A stretch of DNA of 64,000 nt from Isoetes taiwanensis (lineage: Eukaryota; Streptophyta; Lycopodiopsida; Isoetales; Isoetaceae): contig JAJEKV010000065.1 in assembly GCA_021234155.1 (NCBI GenBank), positions 3,328,312 through 3,392,311 of the forward strand, read 5' to 3'. Both the position numbers and the translations under genes were made by a program. Positions 43,801-55,239 of this stretch are shown here, piece by piece (position 1 is the stretch's first letter; the number at the start of each line of letters is the position of its first letter). Below the pieces are notes generated by a model. The model did not search any database and was not told the origin of the DNA. It worked only from the letters and a program-made list of their open reading frames with translations.

Positions 43801-44512
43801 GTAATTGCATATAAGAAATTCACGGTGTGATCCTTGCATAAAAAAAGTAAATAGAAACACAAATATTGAACTTACAACTTAAGCGTAAACAAATAGTATT
43901 TTAATAAACCAACACTTTACATACTAACACTTTACACTTTAAATAAGATATTTCTTTCTTTTCCTTTTACTTGAAAGCTATTATTTTTTCAAGATGGATC
44001 ACCAAGAATAATAATACATATGCAAAAAAGGACACACTAAATTGCATGGTGTGATCCACTTTCTTATTTGTTGTCAAATTAAAATTAAACACAAGTACTC
44101 ATTCCTATTTGTATCTAAAATGTGAAGGATCACACCGTTTAATAGTACATATGTAAAAAAAATGGAACACACTAAATTCGCACCGTGTGATCCACTTTCT
44201 TATTTGTTGTCAAATTAAAATTAAAACACAAAATTACCCCTTCTCGTTTAATGCTTTACCACCCCAAGTGCATAAAGTTATTAGTCCTTTTCAAGGACCC
44301 CTTCTCATTTAATGCTTTACCACCCCAAGTGCATAAAGTTATTAGTCCTTTTCAAAGAGCATATCTTTTTTTAAAAATTAAACCTAAACACAAGTACCCC
44401 TTCCTATTTGCATCTAAAATACTTTACCAACTCTAGTAGTACATAAAGTTATTAGCCTTTCTCAAAAAGCAAACACTTTATCAATAAATGAGCACGTCAC
44501 ATATCCACACTT
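43800..44512 (+). repeat. Repeat cluster with GGATCACACC/GGTGTGATCC words upstream of copy C
   Basis: GCATGGTGTGATCCAC plus TTTCTTATTTGTTGTCAAA occurs at 44,053 and, changed, at 44,182. GGATCACACCG occurs at 44,128. A 60 bp direct tandem repeat (TTTAATGCTTTACCACCCC, then AGTGCATAAAGTTATTAGTC) spans about 44,237-44,356. These words also occur in the core of copies A and B. Confidence 0.7.
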
Positions 44513-44631
44513 AACTTCAAATAAGACACATATATATTTCTTTTATTAAAAGATAATCAAAGTAATTTTACTATAGGAAGTCATCTTTTTCCAAAAAGAT
44601 CACACCAAGCAAATTTTGTATAAGCTAATAT
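44513..44631 (+). repeat. Unit copy C, left piece
   Basis: CAAATAAGACACATATATAT through TTTTGTATAAGCTAA is essentially identical to about 20,494-20,602 of copy A. Confidence 0.85.
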
Positions 44632-45194
44632 CTAGCATAATAACAGGGGGTTTCTTTTGTGTTTTTGTACGATATTTACTAAGGTTTTTCTATGATTTTG
44701 TTGTCGTATTCAACTAGGCATACTAAATAGTATTTCTAGAGTGCTCCATTTCTTGACCGTTGATTTTTGATAAGAGGTAGAATTGGATGGCCATGATTAA
44801 ATTTATCTATATATCACAGGCTGGACCACAATGATTTTTTTATATCTACCATTCAACTGTTGGCCTTGATTTACGATGTTGTCTTGGGGAAAGCCGGCGC
44901 GAAGGCCGATGCTAGGTGGCTATGGGATTGCAAAAGGCAAAGAAGGCCCGATTCAAAACCGAAGCTATGGCTTTTTCCGAGATCCGGTTTTTAGGTTTTA
45001 TCTCATCATTTGCAAAAACTAGGGTTTTATAAAACAGCAAAAAGCTAGCCCGATTCATGTAGTCCAGTTCTCCAAGGTTGGGTTACAAAATAGCTAAATA
45101 TTTTTTTTTTACAAGGATAGAGGAGCTCCTAGCTATGGCGAATACGACCGTGCATCATCTGTCATGGCAAGAGTAACTATCTTTTACCAACATC

Positions 45195-45705
45195 CACCCA
45201 TTTTTGCACCTTCGAGGCTTCCATGCAATAGACTCACAAGCTTGTGTTCTTTCCGCCTCTCGGATGCAAAATGAAGCCTATGATTCTCTCACAAAAATGT
45301 TTCCCCAACTATGTTTAAGGCTGCGTTTTGGTATATATGGATCTCAAGCTCCTGGCGATGTCTCCTCAACGTTCGCGGAGGCGAGATGTAGGATATTGCG
45401 GTTTTAGGTTATGAAATGAATGATTTTGTAGCAGATGCCATCATTAGCCAGGTTTTTGTTGCTTTCGATGCAAATGATCCTACTAAGCCTATTCGATGCA
45501 TTTTATAATTGCCCCGGTGGCTCGGTGAGTCTTTGCGAATGGGTATTTATGACGCCATTCAACTATGCCATACTGATGTTTCCATGATAGCATTTGGCTT
45601 AGCAGCATCAACTGTAGGCCATGTGCATCAGACCTTTGTTGGTCCTTTCGCAGATGCTTCTTTACAAAAGCACCTTAGAGTTCTGTGGTTTTTACTGCTA
45701 TGAAT
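45195..45705 (+). pseudogene. Unrecognised coding-like frames inside the insertion
   Basis: Frame 45,204-45,407 (HLRGFHAIDSQACVLSAS, MQNEAYDSLTKMFPQL) and frame 45,509-45,703 (IYDAIQLCHTDVSMIAFG, HVHQTFVGPFADASLQKH), with MNDFVADAIISQVFVAFD in between in another frame. Composition is protein-like and GC is higher than around. It may be a captured gene piece or a degraded transposase. No family recognised. Confidence 0.35.
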
Positions 45706-45719
45706 TTGTTACTCACATC

Positions 45720-46358
45720 TTAAAACCGGTCTCGACATTTGTATAGTCTCAGGCGATGTCTTGATACATGGATAGTTTTGATGCGTTTTTCGGGTTTTTA
45801 AGTCTATTTTAAAAACACTGTTGCTTTGGTGTAACTCTGGCTATTCTAAAATTGTGTTATGCTTGTGGCTCAATAACAACTAATATTTGTGATTTTTTCC
45901 AGTGGCCTTACTATTGGCTTTGCTATATACATAGATTTTGAGAAGATGTGTACAAAGATGTGCCTTACAAGCATGGAATATTTGATATGTAAGATAACGA
46001 CTTGAAGAACGTTTTATATTTGCTGGTAACCATGATCAGTCTTTCATTTTTTTTTTACAGTTATGTTATGTTTTACTAAGAGGTGATGCACTTTTGATGG
46101 GCCAATCTTGTCCTGGTTTTACAGATTCATTGAAAACATCTGGAGAATGTGATTTAGTTCTATCATGCTACCATATATTGGCAATACATGTACTTATAAA
46201 ATTACATTTCAGAATAAGATGTTTGGTTGCACACCTCTTTCTTTTTTTTTTATTGTGTGTGCTTACTTAGTATCATTGTGATTTGACAAGTGATTTAAAC
46301 AAACGTGACATCCTTCATGGCTCCATTTCCTAAACACATGTTCTAACATGTATAGCAT
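45720..46358. other. AT-rich noncoding part of the insertion
   Basis: No feature recognised apart from several T runs. Confidence 0.35.
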
Positions 46359-46774
46359 ATGGAATTCTACTACCTAGGGATATTGTAAGTGATTTACATC
46401 ATAAATGCATTCTCTTTAGCATTATTTTTTTCATCAATATTGTAGAGTTTCCTTTTGTCAATATGTAGAATGGAGACCCTCATAATGATATAAATTTTTT
46501 GGCCTACTTGCTTATTACAAATATATATTATAGAAATTTTTTCGAAGCTCAAGTATGAAAGTGGTCTTCAAGGCTACTAATCGTCTTAGGCTTGTATCTT
46601 AGGCACAAGAACCTATACGATGTACACAACATTCATACACAATTCTCAAGGCCTCAGGAAGGTTTCAAAAAAAAAAAAAAATTTAAGTTAACACAAACCA
46701 TTATATTACACACCTTAAAATTAAATTCCCCCTTAAACCCCTTTTTGTTTGGGTGCATATTCACACGAGGGTGA
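46359..46774 (+). repeat. Foldback element, left arm
   Basis: 416 bp, pairing in inverted orientation with 46,987-47,390. The outer end is ATGGAATTCTACTACCTAGG and the inner end TATTCACACGAGGGTGAC. Differences are single bases and small indels, so a long hairpin can form. Confidence 0.9.
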
Positions 46775-46986
46775 CGTGAGGGGCGGCGAGAGCCCCTATA
46801 ATTATGTTTTACGTACAAAATCAACACCATATAGTATATTACCCGAAAACTTATAGTATTTTTTAAATCTTGTTATACATTATCACAATTTCTATACATC
46901 CATACCCCCACAAACGAGGAATTTTGTGTACGGTGTAGATTAAGGAATAAAGGGTGAATATGCTCATCGAGCGACTCGTTGCCGGA

Positions 46987-47390
46987 GTCACCCCTCGTGT
47001 GAATATGCACCCAAACAAAGGGGGTTTAAGGGGAATTTAATTTTAAGTGTGTAATATAATGGTTTGTGCTAACTTAAATTTTTTTTATGTGGCCTTGAGA
47101 ATCAGGTATGAATGTTATTGTACATCGCTATAATTCTTGTGCCTAAGACGATTGGTGCCTAAAACAAGCATAATAGCCTTGAAGACCACTTCACAATTAT
47201 ACCAAGAAAAAATTTCTATAATATATATTTGTAATAAGCAAGTAGGCCAAAAAATTTATATCATTATGAGGGTCTCCATTCTACATATTGACAAAAGGAA
47301 ACTCTACAATATTGATGAAAAAAATAATGCTAAAGAGAATGCATTTATGATGTAAATCACTTACAATATCCCTAGGTAGTAGAATTCCAT
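46987..47390 (-). repeat. Foldback element, right arm
   Basis: 404 bp, the reverse complement of the left arm, beginning GTCACCCCTCGTGTGAA and ending CCTAGGTAGTAGAATTCCAT. The spacer between the arms is about 212 bp. Confidence 0.9.
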
Positions 47391-49034
47391 TCTTCAGATG
47401 GTGTGATCCACTTTCTTGTTTGTTGTCAATAGATAATAACACCAAGTCCCTCATCAATAGTCTCCCATTTGCATATAAAATATGTATCATTCCAAGTTAT
47501 ATTATGTTTTATGAACTAAACTTTTTCAAAGAGGGTCTCAAAGCAAAATACAAACACTTAATCAATAAGCCAACACTTTACCAACAACCAAAGCTTTATT
47601 AAATAAGATTTTTATGTTATTTTATCAAACCTAACAATGTTTCCATATGTGACACTTTGAGTTAAGCGATCCAAAGGCTCATGAAAGCGACATTTTATAC
47701 AATATATCTTTGGAGTTTTTTTGTCCATTGGCATTAGTAAACACCTCTAATGGAGCAAATATTTTGTAACTCATTTTTCAACAACCCCGGATGCCCGTCT
47801 TATCAAACATTTCTTCATTGCAAAGGACACCATTCTCATAAGGCTTGCACAATTAAACCTAAAAGAGGTCATGGGGCGACTTTCAAGCTCGGCTCCCACA
47901 ACTTTACAGCGTAAAACTAGATGCCCATTGCCTCGAATGTATATCTTGGAAAAGCATGTCTCTTATGTCCATATTTTTAGACAACAACAATGCTAGTAAT
48001 GCTTTTCCCTAGTCTCAAATCCTGGACATGTCGATAAATATAGCCCAAAAGAAAAATATTTGATTCGGTGAGTGAATATAAATCAAGAAGAGGGAAGAAG
48101 CAAGGATCACATGACCTAAATCTCATTACACATTTACAAAGTGCATATGCATTTTCGCATGGTGTGATCCATGTATTATTGAGGGTGCAAATTTGCAAAT
48201 ATCCTCCTCTTCGTCCCTTCCCCCTCCCTTCCCTTTTTTTGCAATATACTATCCATAGCATTTATTTTAAACCCTATAGTTCTACCTATTCATTGCGTAT
48301 GAATGTCGCCCGGGCGATGTAACTCCATAGTCACCCTTCGTTAAGGATAGCATTCTCACCCACGAGCCTATGGATAGATATCCTTCCACCGTCCGGTCGA
48401 TCGTGGGTCGTTGAATTGTAAGAATGAATGGCGTGGAGCAATAATGATGAATGGGAAATTTGAAAAGTAGGAAAACATCGAATGAAAATTTGGGTAGTAA
48501 AAACATGGCATGCAAACGCACGCTTGCTTGTCCGCGACATCGTTGCCTTTTAACTCTATGTCGCCAGCAAAAACAATGCAACACTATTGGAGACTTGATT
48601 CCAAATGAAGAGCGGAAGGCGAGAGGATGCACGTAGAGCGCTAATGTGAACAATGGAAATCTGGTGCCAAAATTTGATAAGATGGTTGGTGCATGTGGGC
48701 ATGTGTACGCGATGGCGGAAAAGTAGCCATTATTTTGGTCCGGGCGATACGATTTTTAAAAAAGGTGCCATTAATGGTTGCAATGAATGCACAAACATGT
48801 CCTATGAAATTTTGCCATGTGGATGCCAAGTAAGCCTGCTCCTCTTTCTACTTGCCAACTAATCGACTTTGGAAAAAATGCGCAAAACATCATTGGTGTG
48901 TGAAACATGACGTGGAATTGGCATCCAAGATATGGGCCATTTGAGACCCAAATCGCCCTAATGCATCTATTCTTCAACAAATCAAACTATAAACATTAAA
49001 CAAATAAATTACATTAAAACAAATGAGGCATAAA

Positions 49035-49335
49035 AGATGCTCACCGCTGTTGGCCAAGTGGTTAAGCTAACGGTTATGGGAAACCCCGTCGGGCTCAAAG
49101 CCCCCATCATCGGGTGCGGCTAAATAAACAAAAAAAGGTCCATCGCGTTGTTAGCCTAGTGGTCAGGCCATTGGTTCAGGCATCACCCATCCAGCTCAAA
49201 ACCCATCGACTAGCAATGGATGGCAAGAAAGAGATAATGGCAAGCAGTTGTTAGCCTAATTAGTGGAGCCATTGGTTCCGGGTAGCACCCATCCATGCTC
49301 AAACCCCACCTGACTAGCATCGGGTGATAAAAAGG
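49035..49335 (+). repeat. Cluster of three tRNA-like SINE heads, copy C
   Basis: Same three units. The second reads TTAGCCTAGTGGTCAGGCC. Confidence 0.65.
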
Positions 49336-49747
49336 AGAGGATAAAAAGAGAGAAAGGGATACCAAGATTGGGAATCTCATGGACGCCTCACGGCAACTAT
49401 CTATCGATAGGCAAGAGGACACAAGGCAACAATGTGGGTTCAAATCCCCACTTTGTTCGGCAATTTATAAATGCTACCACATGTGGTCCCGCACCCTTGT
49501 GAATAGAAACCCATTATTAAGCATGCATTGCATTGACAAAGTTGAACGTTAATAGTGGGCCAAAACCAGTTGGAACTAGATCGTTAGCAGCGGCCTTTGG
49601 CCAAGCGATAAGTTTTGTATTATAATGTTATACCATAAGCCTTGATTGATCAAGCCCTAATTTGAATGACCGAGATTATCTAGGTGCATCCAAAAGTCGA
49701 TTTCAAGACAACTTCCTACCAATTTGATTGGTCATGTTTTGATCTCT

Positions 49748-51088
49748 TATGGGAAAAGGGTAAAAGGAAAAGGGGAGGAAAGGAGAAAGGGGGAAAAAAA
49801 TGAGGAAAAAGGACAGGGAAAAAGGGAACAAGAAAAGGATGTGGAGAGTGGAAGCGAAAAAAGGTATGGAAAAAGGAAAATGAAGGAAAAAGAAAAGGGA
49901 GGAAATGGAACTTGGAAAAGGGCATTAGAAAAAAGGAAAGAGGGAAATGAGAAAAGGGAAGGGGAAGGCAAGTATGAAAAAAAAAGGAAGAGGAAAAGGG
50001 TTAAAGGGAAAATGGAAGCTAAAAAAAGGACATGGAAAAAAAAGGGGAAGAGGGAAAGGGTGGGCGTAAAGGAGAAAAACGGGCATAAAAAAAGGAGAGA
50101 AAAAATATGGGAAGGCATGGGAAAAGGAAAGAAAGGGAGAAAGGGTGAAAGAAAGGGAAAAAGGGCACGGGTAAAAGAGGAATAAGGAAGAATGGGAAAA
50201 GGAGGAAAATGGAAAGGAAAAAAAATAGAAAATAGAAAGAGAAAAGGCTTAGAGGAAAGGAAAAGAGGGAAATGGTCGGGAAAAGGAGAAAAAGGGAGGG
50301 GCAAAAGGCTGTGGAGAAGGGTGAGGAGCAAGGAATTGAAAAAGAGGAAGAGGAAGAGGAAAAAGGGCAACAATAAAAGGAAAGAGGGGAAAGGATGAGG
50401 AAAAGGCGAAAAAGAGCATGGGAAAAGAAAAAGAAAAAGAGGAAAGGGAGGGTGGGGAAAGGAGGAAAAATGGCATATAAAAAAAGTAGAAAAAAGGAAT
50501 GGAAAGAGGCATCGGGAAAGAGAAATGAAAATTAAAATAAAAATGAAAATGAAGAGGGAAAAAGGAAAGGAAAAAAGGGCACGGGGAAAAGCGAAAAGTG
50601 TGGTGAAAGAATAAAACTAAGTGGAAAGAAAAAGAAAAGGAAGGCTAAAAAGGGGGGGAGGGATGGGAAATGGGCACGAGGAATGGGAAGCTTTAAAAAG
50701 GGCAAGGGATAAAGCGGAAGGCATAAAGCGTAAGAGGACGGGAAAGGAAGAAAGGGGCACAAGGGGACATGAGGTGGGAAAAGAGAACAAAAAAAAAGGG
50801 CATGGAAAAGGGAAGTGAAAAGGAAAGGAAGGGGGAAAAAAATGGAAAGGGCAAAAAGAATGAAAAGGAAGGGAAAAGTTCAGGTAAAAAGGGAAGGGAC
50901 AAAGGGAAAAGGGAAAAGGGAAGAGAAGGGAAAAAGGGTAAAAAGGGGAAAAAAAGAAGGGAAAAGAAGATGTATAAGAAAAATAAGGAAAAAAAAAAAA
51001 AGGAAAAGGAAAGTGTGTAGGAAAACGAAGAAAAAAGAAATGTGGGATAGAGCAAAAGACAAAAGGAAGAGGAAGGATATTGAATACA
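49748..51088 (+). repeat. 1.3 kb purine-only tract, copy C
   Basis: Same tract in the dispersed copy, of similar length. This shows the tract belongs to the element and did not arise locally. Confidence 0.9.
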
Positions 51089-51344
51089 CAAAAAACCTCT
51101 TAAAGCTCAACAATCTTTGGGCTTGGTTTCTATTATATTAAATTATGAGGAGTCCGGAAATAATAATAGGTTTTCGATCACATAGATTTCCACTTATGCC
51201 TGTGAATGTCAAGCCATTACTAGTTATTGGTATTATTCCCCAAAAAACAACATTAAAAGTTAAATCCCAAGGCTCAAAAAAATAATTGCAAGAAGATTAA
51301 CAAACTAGAAGGGATACGGGTGGATGTATCCTTCTAAGGTAAAA

Positions 51345-51473
51345 ACAACGAATGAACAATTGGTTCAATGGGCGGGTTGTCCGAGGAAGACCGCATTGGG
51401 AAGATGCCAATTGGATTCTTCGTGAGTTTCCGGAGATGCCCATGAGGACATGGGTTGAATTTTTGGAGAGATC
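51345..51473 (+). pseudogene. Chromodomain remnant, copy C
   Basis: GGGCGGGTTGTCCGAGGAAG, then GAAGATGCCAATTGGATTC and CATGAGGACATGGGTTGAAT, as in the other copies, directly before the LTR. Confidence 0.6.
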
Positions 51474-53831
51474 AGAATCGGACCTAGGATTTTTGAGGTA
51501 TATTTGGGAATTATTTTATTAAAGGATGCAAAGGAATATTAATCAAAATATCACGCGATGAGAGAGAAATCGTCGTGATATGTAGAGATTATAAGGACAA
51601 AATAATGTGGTTAAAATAAATATAAGTCTGAGAGAAAAGCATTGGGAAAAGATTGATTGCGAGAGGGATTGCTTTGAAGGAGCGAATGGTAGAGCTTTGG
51701 GGAGCGTGTCGGTGCCAGAGAGAAAAGCATGGGATTCAGTGGGGATCAAGCCTTACACAGGGTTTCTAAGCGAGCAAATTTGTGCATCTTTGAATTGTGT
51801 TGATGCGATGGGATTGTTTATGAAACTTAGTATTGACTTAGAGTTAAACTAAAAGTGCATGAATATGGAAAAAAAAAAAGCTTGCATGATTGAATTTGGA
51901 AGTATTTTATGATGGCATATTGTGATTTGCAAAAAGTATCACGGATCTAAGTGAGACAAGCATCTAGATCATGCCGAAATAATCGAATAGCTCATATTAG
52001 AACATGAGGGATGGATTAAGGTAAAGGGATGGTTTGAATCAGTTAAACCGTGTTAAAATCTGTAAAAGTTCCCTTGCATCTTTGCCGTTTATATAACGGG
52101 ATCTGGTATGGGTGATGATCTGGAAGCATGAAATGTGATGAGAAATGGGTCGATTTGGGCCTTAGGGAGGCCGAAATGGAAAAGGAATGAGGAATCGGGA
52201 AGATCAAAGCAAGATTCAGTCAGTAAAATCCCATGATCTTGGTGCTCCAAGAATTGATGGAATGCCCGGTTTAAAACGGCCGAATGGAAAAAACCTCCTT
52301 TGCAACAAAAATCGGGAGGAGCTAGGAGTTTGGCATGGATTCGATGGCACCGAGGGCATATCCGGGAGCTTGTGGTCGGATTCGTCCACCAGAATGCATT
52401 AGGTTAGGTTAAAGGAAAAAAAAAGATGTTAACAATTAGTTTAGTTTTGTTAGTGAGGTAGTAATGGAAATAAAGTTAAAAGTTTTAAGCTATAGCTAAG
52501 GTTAAATTTAAATTGGAAAAAACATTGATGGGTGGTTAAAAGGCCTTGAGTTCCAAGGATTGATCTAGGAACGAGGGGTAAGATGAGCAAATAATAGGTT
52601 AGGAGAGTAGAAATTTGTTTATGCACCGCGACATGTAGAGTCTAACAAATTTATCTAGCTATAGATATCGAAAGCCTTAGAGATTAGTTAAGGTAAGAAA
52701 GAAAAAAAAAAACCAAGATACAAGTGCTCGTGATGGAGGAAGTTTATAATAAGCATAATAATATTTAAATGCTATAGATTAAATACCATTAACATAGTCT
52801 TAAATATAGCTAGGGAACTTTTGAGAAAATGTAGACGTTAGTTTAGCAATGATGGTTGCATTTTTGCATTATTAAGGCTATGGTTGGACATTTCATGTTA
52901 CATAAAGTGTGAATTATGGAATGTATTTGATGTTGAATATGTTAAGGCATGGGCATGATGGTGAATTGTATGTAATTGTATATGGTGAAATTCTTTGATA
53001 TAGACCTCTGGGGCCGGAGTCTAGGTGCGATGGTCTAGACTCACGGTTTTGCACAGTGCTATGCAAATGGTAATATTTGAACATCGGCGTTGAATCAGAT
53101 CGCATACAACGTCATGCAGTAAGTGGTCCTCAATCTTTGGTGGCGTGGATGGATGGTGTGTACACGTGGTTACCCCGCCTCTATGTCCCTTGACAAATCG
53201 GTAAGTTGACTTACTTTCCGGAACCAGCAGGAATATTGATTGCAATGTTGATGCTATGGTTGCTTTGGCTAGTGTATATGTGGTATTTAATGCTAGAATC
53301 AAGTTGCAATGGTTTGTGCTTAGCATAATATATGCATTGTGTTTATGTTGGTTGGACTAGTAACTTGGATTGCGAGGGGCATATACGGTAAGGTTAAGTT
53401 ATTGTTCTAAGTTAATGCTTGTGGGTAATTGATGCTTGATATATTCTAAATCCCCAGATCCCTTTTAGTGGTGTGACTAACCAGGTGGTTAAATGGTGTA
53501 AGGTAGTGCGCGAGATGCTCGGGAAAGTAGCAAAGCGCGAAAAGGCGAGAGTAGGAAGTGTGTATGGATGCTAGACCATATATTTGCTTAATATTCTTAT
53601 TATCATTATGGATTGGCTTAAAACTATAATTATTTTTTAAACTTGGTTTGTTGTGTGGGGTTTTGTGCAATGGCAAGTATAAATTTTTGGGACCTTAGAG
53701 CGCATTATAAAGTTAAATTCTTTACCTAAGTATGCATGTATTAATTTCTTGAGGATTTACAGCGGTTAAATAGATCAACGGTGAGATCGATGGGATCTCG
53801 ATTCTGAGGGTTCTTGGCGAGGCAAATCACA
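51474..53831 (+). repeat. Chromovirus LTR, copy C
   Basis: From about GAATCGGACCTAGG to TTGGCGAGGCAAATCACAG, a near match to 32,323-34,615. An S3 SINE follows where the primer site should start. Confidence 0.72.
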
Positions 53832-54075
53832 GTTCCACATAGAATGGTAGATCATGAGATGAACTTGTTCTGGGCTGAACCCACGGGTCCCAAGATGGAA
53901 ACTTGGCTCACGATACCAAGCGTAGCGTTCTAACCGACATGCCCTTAACCAATTTGGGCAAAACCGTCTAGACATTTATGAGTAGTCACTTCTACCCATT
54001 TTATGCACCGAGTGTCTAGGGCATACGGGCACATTCAAGGATCGAATATCGGCGGTCTACCATGGGCCGTTCACA
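53832..54075 (-). mobile_element. SINE family S3 unit inserted at the primer site, copy C
   Basis: TCACAGTT occurs at both ends (about 53,826 and 54,069), an 8 bp candidate target-site duplication. After the right copy TTGGTATCGGAAGCC resumes the LTR primer site. The unit reads on the minus strand with GGTTAAGGGCATGTCGGTTA and GGGTTCAGCCC. Confidence 0.55.
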
Positions 54076-54395
54076 GTTGGTATCGGAAGCCGGGTCCTAG
54101 GTTCGAGTCTCCATGGGTGCCTATATGCATGGGTAATTTGCAAAGAACTTGGTAATTATTGACATGGTGTGACATAGACATGGTATAGCCTTGGATGAGG
54201 GCGAGCATAGTTCTAGTGGGAGAGATCAGAGCGGGCCCATGGTAGACCGCTCGGTATTCGATCCTTGAATGTGCACAGTGGGGCATTCGAGACACCGCAT
54301 AAATGGGTAGAAGTGACTACTCATAAATGTCTAGGCGGTTTTGCCCGGTTGGTTAAGGGCATGTCCGATTAGGAACGTTCTGACATGCTTAACCT
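54076..54395 (+). mobile_element. SINE family S3 unit, forward
   Basis: GTTCGAGTCTCCATGGGTGC, CCATGGTAGACCGCTCGG, AAATGGGTAGAAGTGACTAC and GGTTGGTTAAGGGCATGTCC. With 53,832-54,075 it makes an inverted pair of about 90 bp that could fold. Confidence 0.5.
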
Positions 54396-54792
54396 TGCAT
54401 CTGATGAAGAATAGAGATATGCATTGCCTAGGGTTGGATGAGCTATTTGACCGGTTGGGACAAGCTAAAGTACTTCACAAAATTGATCGTTTATCCGGAT
54501 ATCATCTTTATCCGGATCAAGGATATCTGAATATTTATAAGACTGCCTTTAGGACCATTCGCACGGACATTACAGTTTGTGCTTATATATCTGAAGTAGA
54601 AGTTGTCTCTGGCGAACAAAATTACCCGGTGCATGATCTAGAAATGTTGCCCATTATCCATGCCTTGAGGGTATGGAGACATTATTCTTTGGGTCGTCCT
54701 TTCTTTTTGAAGACTCCACCAAAAATGAAGTATTTTACCAAAACAACCATATTTGAATAATAGGCAAAGGAGGTGGATGCAACTAAGGGAAG
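54395..54792 (+). pseudogene. Chromovirus RT/RNase H with internal deletion (copy 2)
   Basis: The frame from about 54,341 reads DMHCLGLDELFDRLGQAKVL, HKIDRLSGYHLYPDQGYL, IYKTAFRTI, then changes directly to VCAYISE and the RNase H region NYPVHDLEMLPIIHALRVW, RHYSLGRPFFLKT. The RT palm with its catalytic Asp pair is missing, exactly as in 35,515-35,850. The RNase H catalytic Asp region upstream of VCAYIS is also lost. Confidence 0.75.
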
Positions 54793-55239
54793 AGTATGAT
54801 TTTGAAATTGAATATCAACCCGGGTAAAGAAAAAAATGTGATTGCTGATGCTTTGTCTAGAAGGTCATTCTTAACCTCTATTAGTGTGCTACAAGGGCAA
54901 TGGGATGCGGATATTCTTAGCAAATTGAGGAATGATCCATATTTTGCACCTGTGGTGGAGAACCCTCAAGATTTTCCGAGGTATGAATTGTCCAAAGGAG
55001 TTTTGTATTATAATGGTCGTATGTGTATTCCTAATGATCGAGTTGAGCGATTGTTATATGAAGCACATGATAGTCCTTTAGCGGGCCACCCAGGGGTACA
55101 CAAAACTTTGAGGAAAATGCGTCAGAATTTCTTTTGGCCCGGACAGAAAAGGATGGTTAAGGAGTACGTGGCTAGGTGTTTATCTTGTCAGAAGGTAAAA
55201 GCATCAAGGTTTAGGGAGCACGAGAATTACAACCTTTAG
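54793..55239 (+). CDS. Chromovirus RNase H end and integrase zinc-binding domain
   Basis: An open frame of 147 codons. It starts with the RNase H/integrase link NPGKEKNVIADALSRRS and continues LRNDPYFAPVVENPQDF and YELSKGVLYYNGRMCIP. The HHCC zinc finger region is HDSPLAGHPGVHKTLRKM and FFWPGQKRM, then CLSCQKVKA. All four metal ligands are present. It ends with a stop after ENYNL, where the intact element would continue into the catalytic core in another frame. It would form part of the pol polyprotein and has no function alone. Confidence 0.78.
   Translation, partial: SMILKLNINPGKEKNVIADALSRRSFLTSISVLQGQWDADILSKLRNDPYFAPVVENPQDFPRYELSKGVLYYNGRMCIPNDRVERLLYEAHDSPLAGHPGVHKTLRKMRQNFFWPGQKRMVKEYVARCLSCQKVKASRFREHENYNL

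Larger units (their letters stand above)
44632..47395. mobile_element. 2.77 kb insertion in copy C
   Basis: Copies A and B have only about 24-28 bases here, giving an empty site for comparison. The right part is a foldback whose outer end (47,390) lies within about 6 bases of the junction. The left part has short exon-like frames and AT-rich sequence. Target-site duplications are not visible, and a few bases of target were lost or replaced. Confidence 0.65.
47396..51344 (+). repeat. Unit copy C, right piece
   Basis: Resumes at TGGTGTGATCCACTTTCTTG, matching copy A from about 20,626. It runs through the SINE cluster and purine tract to the chromodomain remnant. The part of the unit with SINEs S1 and S2 is absent, so the dispersed copy lacks the left 1.9 kb. 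Confidence 0.85.

Noticed and set aside
46359-47390. A microRNA precursor
   Set aside because: The arms are 0.4 kb long and part of a repeat-like foldback, far longer than a plant miRNA stem. A small-RNA source is possible but not a defined miRNA.
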